22,084 nt of DNA from JBDNJM01 sp041687755 (GTDB taxonomy: Bacteria > Planctomycetota > UBA1135 > GCA-002686595): NCBI GenBank assembly GCA_041687755.1, contig JBDNJM010000091.1:1-22084 (forward strand). Direction: 5' to 3'. Both the position numbers and the translations under genes were made by a program. This document shows positions 17,002-22,084 of the stretch, piece after piece. Every line of letters starts with the position of its first letter. Position 1 is the stretch's first letter. The notes under the pieces were generated by a model. The model saw only the letters and a list, made by a program, of their open reading frames with translations, did no database searches and was not told where the DNA came from.

Positions 17002-17025
17002 CGAACGCGGTCTGGACCGCGTTCG
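17002..17025. promoter_or_regulatory. Perfect 11-bp inverted repeat in the E1-beta/E2 gap
   Basis: CGAACGCGGTC (17002-17012) and GACCGCGTTCG (17015-17025) are perfectly complementary with a two-base spacer. It lies in the 189-bp gap, 83 bp after the E1-beta stop and 82 bp before the E2 start. There is no following T-run on the minus strand. It could be a regulator-binding palindrome or an RNA hairpin affecting transcript stability or E1:E2 stoichiometry. Confidence 0.45.
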
Positions 17026-17108
17026 CTAGCGGGTCCGCGAGGTGCTTGGCAGTCGTCGGGGCTGCGTGCCCTCCGCGACCGGTCGCGCCAACGCGGCGAA
17101 GCGGAGGA

Positions 17109-18083
17109 TCAGAATTTGGCCGTGCGCTCGATGGCGTCCAGCACGCGGCGCGCGTCGGGCATGTAGTGGTGCTCGAGCGTGTTCGGGAACGGCGTATCGA
17201 AGCCCGTGACGCGCAGCACCGGGGCCTCCATGTACTCCATGCAGCGCTCGGCGATCATCGCGCTGATCTCGCCGCCGAAGCCGCAGAAGCGCGGGGCCTC
17301 GTGCACGATGACCACGCGGCCGGTGCGCTTGGCCGCCTCGATCACGCCCTCTTCGTCCAGCGGCAGCAGCGTGCGCAGGTCGACGATGTGGGTCTCGATG
17401 CCCTGCTCGGCGGCTTGGGCGGCCGCCTTCTCGGCGACGGGGACCATCGCGCCGTAACAGAACACGGTCACGTCGGAGCCGTCGCGCACGGTGCGCAGGG
17501 TCGAGAGGTCGACGGTGTAGTTGCCCTCGGGCACCTCGCCCTTGACCGAGCGGTAGAGCGCCTTCGGCTCGAGGAACAGCACCGGGTCCGGGTCCTGGAT
17601 CGAAGCGATCAGCAGGCCCTTCGCGTCATGGGGCGTCGACGGAATCACGACCTTGAGGCCGGGCGTGTGGCAGAAGTACGCCTCGGCCGACTGACTGTGG
17701 TACAGGCCGCCGCGGATGCCGCCGCCGTAGGGCGTGCGGATCACCATGGGAGCGGTGTACTGGCCGCCGGAGCGATAGCGCAGCTTTGCGGCCTCGCTGA
17801 CGATCTGGTCGAAGGCCGGGTAGATGAAATCCTGGAACTGGATCTCCGCGACGGGCCGCAGCCCATTGATCGCCATGCCGATCGCCGCGCCGACGATGCC
17901 GTCCTCGCTGAGGGGCGTGTCGAAGCAGCGGGCCTTGCCGAAGTCGTTGGTGAGGTTCTCGGTCGCGAGGAACACGCCGCCCTTGGGGCCGACGTCTTGA
18001 CCGAACACGAGCACGGTTTCGTCGGCCTTCATGGCCGTGCGGAGACCGTCGTTCACGGCCTGGAGAAGAGTCAGGTTGGGCAT
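17109..18083 (-). CDS. Branched-chain-type 2-oxoacid dehydrogenase E1-beta subunit
   Basis: A 324-residue beta subunit that pairs with E1-alpha in the TPP-dependent alpha2-beta2 decarboxylase. The start at 18083 (MPNLTLLQAV) is preceded by AGGAAG at normal spacing; an in-frame ATG ten codons upstream lacks this. DTPLSEDGIVG (55-65) supplies the conserved Glu60 that activates TPP. YPAFDQIVSEAAKLRYRSGG, RTPYGGG, HSQS (129-132) and VIPSTPHDAKGLL closely follow the branched-chain (2-oxoisovalerate) beta family rather than pyruvate E1-beta. It is the only beta subunit in the array. It lies 220 bp after the first E1-alpha, a gap packed with inverted repeats, and 189 bp before E2. Regulation may act at these gaps. 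Confidence 0.94.
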   Translation of the reverse strand: MPNLTLLQAVNDGLRTAMKADETVLVFGQDVGPKGGVFLATENLTNDFGKARCFDTPLSEDGIVGAAIGMAINGLRPVAEIQFQDFIYPAFDQIVSEAAKLRYRSGGQYTAPMVIRTPYGGGIRGGLYHSQSAEAYFCHTPGLKVVIPSTPHDAKGLLIASIQDPDPVLFLEPKALYRSVKGEVPEGNYTVDLSTLRTVRDGSDVTVFCYGAMVPVAEKAAAQAAEQGIETHIVDLRTLLPLDEEGVIEAAKRTGRVVIVHEAPRFCGFGGEISAMIAERCMEYMEAPVLRVTGFDTPFPNTLEHHYMPDARRVLDAIERTAKF

Positions 18084-18150
18084 CGGAGCTTCCTGTGGGT
18101 GCCAGCTCGCCAAGGTCGGCGATCACGGCTCGGGGGGGGATGTCGGTTTC

Positions 18151-18168
18151 GGCTCCTCGCGAGGAGCC
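18151..18168. promoter_or_regulatory. 18-bp perfect palindrome upstream of E1-beta
   Basis: GGCTCCTCGCGAGGAGCC reads the same on both strands. It lies 67 bp upstream of the E1-beta start in the E1-alpha/E1-beta gap. As RNA it would form a 7-bp stem with a CGCG loop. A dimeric regulator site or an RNA hairpin are both possible. Confidence 0.45.
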
Positions 18169-18217
18169 GTTGTAGGTTGGTTCAGCTGCGACCGGGGCGG
18201 ACGGGCCCCCCTTGGGC

Positions 18218-18238
18218 GCCGCAGCCTGCGGCTGCGGC
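18218..18238. other. 9-bp perfect stem-loop in the E1-alpha/E1-beta gap
   Basis: GCCGCAGCC (18218-18226) pairs perfectly with GGCTGCGGC (18230-18238) around a three-base loop. It is the middle of three hairpins in this gap. Function is not apparent beyond a possible role in transcript structure. Confidence 0.45.
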
Positions 18239-18276
18239 CGGCGCCAACACCGTCAGGTGCTGGGCCCAAAAGACAT

Positions 18277-18309
18277 TTGTAGGAAGGCGGCTTCGCCGCC
18301 TTTCTACAA
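18277..18309. terminator. 15-bp stem-loop overlapping the E1-alpha stop codon (possible attenuator/terminator)
   Basis: TTGTAGGAAGGCGGC (18277-18291) and GCCGCCTTTCTACAA (18295-18309) form a 15-bp stem with one mismatch and a three-base loop. On the minus strand the loop is GCGAAGC, a notably stable mini-hairpin sequence, and the stem is followed by ATGTCTTTTGGG, a weak U-rich tail. The E1-alpha stop (18304-18306) is inside one arm. It could partly terminate transcription before E1-beta. Confidence 0.5.
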
Positions 18310-19422
18310 CGGGAATTCGCCGTCTCCGCCGGCGGCGTCGCCCTTGCGCTTGGCAAGGTCGTAGGCCTGCTGGCCCTGGACGCGGAGATGTTCGGGAAGA
18401 TCGGCGTAGACGTCCGTGAAGATCGTCTCGAGGCCCGGCTGGGCCACCGCCTCGGCCTCCTTGACGCCCGCGCTGACCTCGGCCAGCGTCTCGGCGCTGT
18501 AGCGCTCGCGCAGGCCTTCTTCGAGTAGTCCCTGCGCGCCCAGAAACTTCTCGAAGCGCAGGATCGGGTCCTTCGCCTCCCACTCTTCGAACAGCTCCTT
18601 CGGCACGTAGCGCGACGGATCGTCCGAGGTCGAGTGGCCGCCCATGCGGAAGGTCTTGGCCTCGATCAGCGTCGGGCCACCGCCCGCGCGCGCGACCTCG
18701 GTCGCCTCGAGCACGGACTTGCGCACGGCCAGCAGGTCGTTGCCGTCGACGACCACGCCGGGGATGCCGTAGGCCTCGCCCTTGATCGCGTAGCTCTCCG
18801 AGGCCGTCTGCTCGTCGGACGGGCAGCTGATCGCGTAGCCGTTGTTCTGGCACAGGAAGACGACCGGCGACTTCCACACGCCCGCGAAGTTGAGGCCGGA
18901 GTGGAAGCCGAGCGAGCTCGTGCCGCCGTCGCCGAAGCTGCACAGCGCCACGTGGTCTTCGCCGCGCTGCTGCATCGCGTACGCCGCGCCCACCGCCTGG
19001 GGAATGTGCGTGCCGATCGGCGAGCTGATCGAGAAAAAGCGGATCGGCTCAACGAAGCTGAAGTGCACCGGCATCTGTCGGCCCTTCGCGCTGTCCATCG
19101 CGTTGCCGAACATGTTGTGCATCATGTCCGCCGGGCGCACGCCGTGGTATAGCGCCATGCCGAAGTCGCGGTAGCTGGGGAAGATCCAGTCCGTCTTGCG
19201 CAGAGCACTCGCCGCGCCGACCTGGGTCGCCTCGATGCCCTTGTTCGGGATCGAGAAGCCGATGCGCCCGGAGCGCTGCAGCTTCAGGCAGATGTCGTCG
19301 AACGAGCGCACCATCAGCATGGTGCGGTAACAGTGCAGCAGCTCCTGATCGCTCATCCCCGGGTCGTACCCGTTGATGCGCCCGTCGGGCTCGATCACGC
19401 TGAGGGGGGCGGTGTCCGTCAT
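18304..19422 (-). CDS. Branched-chain-type 2-oxoacid dehydrogenase E1-alpha subunit
   Basis: A 372-residue alpha subunit with canonical residues. FPSYRD (81-86) carries the Tyr-Arg pair that contacts TPP. The TPP motif runs from GDGGTSSLGFHSG (164-176) to Asn194 (QNNGYAIS). GHSTSDDPSRY (262-272) is the branched-chain-type loop. It decarboxylates the 2-oxoacid together with E1-beta and acylates E2. The ATG overlaps the lipA stop as ATGA, indicating translational coupling. A 220-bp gap with three inverted repeats separates it from E1-beta, although alpha and beta genes usually abut. It is the more canonical of the two alpha paralogues in this window, and is the likely main partner of E1-beta. 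Confidence 0.94.
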   Translation of the reverse strand: MTDTAPLSVIEPDGRINGYDPGMSDQELLHCYRTMLMVRSFDDICLKLQRSGRIGFSIPNKGIEATQVGAASALRKTDWIFPSYRDFGMALYHGVRPADMMHNMFGNAMDSAKGRQMPVHFSFVEPIRFFSISSPIGTHIPQAVGAAYAMQQRGEDHVALCSFGDGGTSSLGFHSGLNFAGVWKSPVVFLCQNNGYAISCPSDEQTASESYAIKGEAYGIPGVVVDGNDLLAVRKSVLEATEVARAGGGPTLIEAKTFRMGGHSTSDDPSRYVPKELFEEWEAKDPILRFEKFLGAQGLLEEGLRERYSAETLAEVSAGVKEAEAVAQPGLETIFTDVYADLPEHLRVQGQQAYDLAKRKGDAAGGDGEFPL

Positions 19423-20525
19423 GACTTGTTGGCCCGAGCAGAAAGGTCCGGGTCGAGGTTCTGGGCGGTTGCGCCGTCGGTCGGCTGTTCACGGGTGGTC
19501 GGCAGATCGCGGGCCGGATCGTACGCGGACGGCAGGGCTTTGGCTCGCCCGGCCATGCGTTCGCGCACCATGCGTTCGGCGAAGAATTCGGCGGCCTTGT
19601 AGCTGGAGCGAACCAGCGGTCCAGCCGCCACGTACAGAAACCCCAGCTCTTCGCCCGCCCGGCGCAGCTCGTCGAAGCGTTCAGGCTCCACGTACTCCTT
19701 GACGGGGGCGTGGTTGGGCGTCGGGCGCAGGTATTGGCCGATGGTCAGGAAGTCGACGTCGGCCTCGCGCAGCAGCCGCATGGACTCCAGCAGCTCCTCC
19801 TGGGTCTCCCCCAGGCCGACCATCAGGGCCGACTTGGTGAACACGTTGCCCTCGCCCAGCTCGGCCGACAGGCGCTTTGCCTCGGCCAGCACCTGGGTCG
19901 AGCGCTCGAAGGAGCAGCGCGGGTCGCGGATCTTGCGCTGCAGGCGCGGGACGACCTCGACGTTGTGGGCCAGGACGTGGGGTGCGGCGGCCACCAGAGT
20001 CTCCAGCGGCGCCCCCACGTAGTCGGGAATGAGGGTTTCCACCACTGTCTGCGGCGCCTGGGCGCGCAGCTCCCGCACGCACTCGGCGTAGTGCCCCGCG
20101 CCCCCGTCCGGCAGGTCGTCGCGGTCCACGCTGGTGATCACCAGGTACCCCAGGCCGAGCTCTGCAACGGCCTTGCCCACGTTGCGCGGCTCGTCCGGGT
20201 CCGGCGGCGCGGCCTCAAGAACCGTCTTCACGGCGCAGAACCGGCAACGCCGAGTGCACTCGTCGCCCAGCACCATGATTGTCATGGTGGCCTTGTTGCC
20301 CTTCCAGCACTCGCCGATGTTGGGGCAGCGCGCCTCCTCGCAGACCGTGTGCAGCCCGAGCCGCTTGGTCATCTCCTTGAGCTTCGTGTAGCCCTCCCCG
20401 CCTGGCAGGGGCACCTTCAGCCACTCCGGCTTGCGGTCGTAGCGCGGCTTCTTCGGGCGACCCTGGGCAGGACCGGAGGAAACGGGCTGCGTCGGCGCGG
20501 GGGTGGGGTCGGGGGAGAGTTCCAT
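19419..20525 (-). CDS. lipA: Lipoyl synthase LipA (radical SAM)
   Basis: A 368-residue enzyme that inserts two sulfurs into protein-bound octanoyl groups to make lipoyl cofactor. The auxiliary iron-sulfur cluster ligands are Cys62, Cys67 and Cys73 in CEEARCPNIGEC. The radical-SAM cluster ligands are Cys90, Cys94 and Cys97 in CTRRCRFC. The conserved C-terminal RSSY (306-309) supplies the Ser ligand of the auxiliary cluster. A 55-residue tail after that is Ala/Pro-rich and variable. The ATG at 20525 is preceded by AGAAGG at good spacing. It overlaps the E1-alpha start by four bases, so lipoate synthesis and the complex are co-expressed. As first gene of the array its promoter should lie just upstream, where an AT-richer patch with TGCTAGGCT (minus strand, about 20547) may be an extended -10; this is weak. 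Confidence 0.97.
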   Translation of the reverse strand: MELSPDPTPAPTQPVSSGPAQGRPKKPRYDRKPEWLKVPLPGGEGYTKLKEMTKRLGLHTVCEEARCPNIGECWKGNKATMTIMVLGDECTRRCRFCAVKTVLEAAPPDPDEPRNVGKAVAELGLGYLVITSVDRDDLPDGGAGHYAECVRELRAQAPQTVVETLIPDYVGAPLETLVAAAPHVLAHNVEVVPRLQRKIRDPRCSFERSTQVLAEAKRLSAELGEGNVFTKSALMVGLGETQEELLESMRLLREADVDFLTIGQYLRPTPNHAPVKEYVEPERFDELRRAGEELGFLYVAAGPLVRSSYKAAEFFAERMVRERMAGRAKALPSAYDPARDLPTTREQPTDGATAQNLDPDLSARANKS

Positions 20526-21169
20526 GGCTGCCTTCTAGCCCAGTAGCCTAGCAAAATCGGCCCCTCGACCGGCAGGTCCCGGGGCCCAGGCAGGCTGCGC
20601 ACGCCAGCCGCCCAGTGCGGCCGCCGGAGTCACGCCACCCCCTCTTCCAGGCCCTCTGGAGGCCGATTCCAGCCACAGAGTGCGCGTCGGGCGTCGCCCC
20701 TCGAGAGCTCCAAGGATTTCTGCAGCGACTCGCCTCCACGCCGGCCCTTCCCAGGCCCCAGGACGAGGACTGCCCGGCGCGGGAACCAAGCGCCGACCGA
20801 CAGCGGCCTGCCTTTCGCCCAGCCGTCGAACTCGGCCGGACGGCTGAGGGTCCCGCGGTGCTCCCGCTCGGAGGGCGCTCGCCATCGAGTGCGACAGTCC
20901 TTCACGGGAGTCACCCAACGAGCCCGGCGACCAGCAAGCTCGGCACGAGCCAACCGACGCTCCCTGCGTGGTCCTGCCGGAGCCCGCCCCTGGCTTCCTA
21001 GGTCTCAGAATTCGCGGCACCGAACGCCCGCTCGCGCGCCGCGTCCCGTACCCGCCGGAGTTCGCGGTCCACACCCGCAGCCGCCCGCAGCCGCCCCCAA
21101 CGGCAGACGGCTGCCGCCCTTCGCGGGGCGACAGCCGTCGGCGTTCGGGCGGGGGCCCTTGCGGACGCC
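20526..21169. other. 644-bp stretch upstream of lipA without a convincing gene
   Basis: No frame here shows a recognisable domain or protein-like composition. It must contain the promoter of the lipA-led array near its left end. The right part (21080-21165) is rich in repeated GCAGCCGCC motifs and small hairpins such as GGCAG-ACGG-CTGCC. No tRNA, attachment site or insertion-sequence end was recognised. Confidence 0.5.
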
Positions 21170-21410
21170 CTAGAACAGTCGCTCGACTTCTTTCCAGGCG
21201 CTCACCATCGAGTCCGCTCGGCGACCCGGCGCCTTCTTCTTGTACTTCTTGGCGATGCCCTCGAGCTCGTCGATGAGGTCCTCGACCTGCCCTTCGGTCA
21301 TGCCGCCGGTACTGCCACGTCGCGGCATCAGAGCCTCGATCGCGGCAAGCCGCTCTTGGGCACCGAGCGCTGCGCGGTACTTATCCGCCTCAAGCTTCGC
21401 GGCAGCGCAT
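21170..21410 (-). pseudogene. C-terminal fragment of an unidentified protein, fused out of frame to the relaxase remnant
   Basis: In the frame ending at the stop at 21170-21172, about 78 codons read as a plausible charged helical tail: AAKLEADKYRAALGAQERLA, then EGQVEDLIDELEGIAKKYKK, ending KEVERLF. No start codon precedes this, because the upstream part is relaxase sequence in another frame. This looks like a deletion joint joining two genes. A 52-residue frame from the ATG at 21328 overlaps the relaxase-frame stop as TGATG, so translation of that piece is possible. I do not recognise the family. Confidence 0.42.
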
Positions 21411-21915
21411 GCGTGTGCAGGTGCATGTCCGGAATCTCATGGCCAGGTACAGGTCGCGCGGTGGAGTGCTCGAAGAGTGCGGCGACGAAACCGGCCTGCA
21501 TCGAATCCACACCGTTGCGCCCGATGCGAATACACCCTGCTGCGGCCTCCACGTACTCCAGGGCGGCTCGCACGGCTGCGTCTTGAGCTTGGGTGATTTG
21601 CTTTCGGTGCTCTGGGGCAGCCAGAGCAAAGAGAACGGAAACAGATTTTGGGGCGTTGAAGGTCAGGTCGAACCCAGCCCGGCGCGAGTCGCCCCCAGCG
21701 TTGCGCACCAGCCTGCGTTGACCGTCCGGAGTGAAGCCCTGGAGCAGGAGCCCGAGCTGTTTGGCGTCGAGGGACGCTCCAGCCAAGTTCAGCTGTTCGG
21801 CCCCCCTACCAGACCACCGCCCCTCGGGCTCCCCGCCGGAGGTGTAGTACTCCTGGGATGAAAGTTCGGTGTAGTACCGCTCCTGATGCATGCCCATCAG
21901 ACCTATGGAGAGCAT
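21328..21915 (-). pseudogene. Truncated MobF-type conjugative relaxase (TrwC/TraI N-terminus)
   Basis: From the ATG at 21915 the first ~171 residues match the relaxase domain of MobF proteins. They include paired catalytic tyrosines Y14-Y15 and Y23-Y24, GAEQLNLAG, FDLTFNAPKSVSVLFAL and the metal-binding HLHTHAL (165-171). Homology stops there. The remaining 24 codons before the stop are Arg/Ser-rich and not family-like, because the reading frame of the following fragment is shifted. Intact MobF relaxases continue for hundreds of residues with a helicase domain, so this gene is non-functional for transfer. It marks a former plasmid or integrative conjugative element. An IS3 end lies 27 bp upstream, removing its native promoter region. 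Confidence 0.82.
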
Positions 21916-21942
21916 GCAGCCCTCCGACCCCGAAACATCCCA

Positions 21943-22084
21943 GTGACCTTGCCCCGGGAAAGTGGACACCCCAACTAGGGCGCGATGCGCCAGGATGTCT
22001 AGATGACCCGAAGGAAACGAAGAAGGTTCACCCCCGAGCAGAAGGCTGACGCCGTGAAGCTGGTCAGCGAGGTCGGCAGCATCA
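21943..22084 (+). mobile_element. Left end of an IS3-family insertion sequence (continues beyond window)
   Basis: TGACCTTGCCCCGGGAAAGT at 21943 followed by GGACACCCC resembles IS3-family terminal inverted repeats (TGACCTGnCCC...AGTGGACA). The first transposase gene begins 60 bp inside, the usual spacing. The right end and target duplication lie outside the window, so insertion cannot be fully proven. Confidence 0.72.
22003..22084 (+). CDS. IS3-family transposase OrfA, N-terminal part (runs off the window)
   Basis: The ATG at 22003 opens a frame of 27 complete codons up to the window edge: MTRRKRRRFTPEQKADAVKL and on to VSEVGSI. This matches the start of the helix-turn-helix domain of IS3-family OrfA proteins, whose pattern is (R/K)RR-x-F-(T/S)-x-E-x-K-x-x-A-V-x-L-V. 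OrfB with the DDE catalytic core would lie beyond the window. The subgroup cannot be assigned from this length. Confidence 0.72.
   Translation, partial: MTRRKRRRFTPEQKADAVKLVSEVGSI

Noticed and set aside
14109..18083. Pyruvate dehydrogenase assignment for the E1/E2 genes
   Set aside because: The E1-alpha GHS(S/T)SDDP loop and the E1-beta RTPYGGG/HSQS context match branched-chain-type enzymes better, although substrate specificity cannot be settled from sequence alone.
17046..18419. 457-codon plus-strand open frame opposite E1-beta
   Set aside because: Antisense shadow of a clear enzyme gene; no domain in the translation.
20630..20953. 107-codon minus-strand frame upstream of lipA
   Set aside because: Arg/Gly/Trp-rich translation, no recognisable domain, no ribosome-binding site; competing frames of similar length overlap it on both strands.
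1..22084. CRISPR array, rRNA or riboswitch
   Set aside because: No regularly spaced direct repeats, no rRNA-like conserved blocks and no recognisable riboswitch core were seen on either strand.

Overview
This is a GC-rich chromosomal segment from a Gram-negative-type bacterium. It encodes a lipobox lipoprotein, a Sec-exported metalloprotease, c-di-GMP and phosphorelay signalling proteins, and a 2-oxoacid dehydrogenase complex. Several genes lack a clear Shine-Dalgarno sequence. The gene mix would fit Planctomycetota or Myxococcota, but this is a guess and the sequence has no marker gene that fixes the phylum. Both window ends lie in mobile-element sequence: a truncated IS66 TnpB at the left edge, and the start of an IS3-family element at the right edge.

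Layout. (1) 1-662: an IS66 tnpB fragment, then mostly non-coding DNA with one doubtful small exported peptide. (2) 663-5425: a divergent pair of envelope proteins, a secreted zinc metalloprotease (minus) and a PHP-domain lipoprotein (plus), sharing a 242-bp gap. (3) 5447-6817: a UMF1/Atg22-type major facilitator transporter (minus). (4) 7017-11421: a two-gene signalling unit on the minus strand. The upstream gene is a membrane-anchored hybrid histidine kinase whose kinase core has lost its catalytic residues but whose C-terminal Hpt domain is intact. The downstream gene is an HDOD-REC-GGDEF protein with an intact diguanylate cyclase site. They are separated by 58 bp containing an 11-base and a 7-base C tract. 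(5) 11932-20525: a seven-gene minus-strand array in transcription order lipA, E1-alpha, E1-beta, E2, second E1-alpha, E3 (lpd), lipB. It encodes a branched-chain-type 2-oxoacid dehydrogenase complex together with the two enzymes needed to lipoylate its E2. (6) 20526-22084: a non-coding stretch, then a wrecked MobF (TrwC/TraI-type) relaxase gene, then an IS3-family element starting 27 bp upstream of the relaxase start.

How the genes work together. LipB transfers octanoate to the lipoyl domains of E2 and LipA inserts the sulfurs. E1 decarboxylates the 2-oxoacid, E2 transfers the acyl group to CoA and E3 reoxidises the lipoyl arm. The unusual points are two different E1-alpha genes for one E1-beta, and several strong inverted repeats in the gaps between E1-alpha, E1-beta and E2. 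In the signalling unit, the likely route is a phosphoryl group from another kinase passing through the intact Hpt (or REC1) to the REC domain of the cyclase; this is inference from domain content and adjacency.

The strongest candidates for something new are the pseudokinase/Hpt plus HDOD-REC-GGDEF pair with its poly-C spacer, and the dual-E1-alpha, self-lipoylating dehydrogenase operon.
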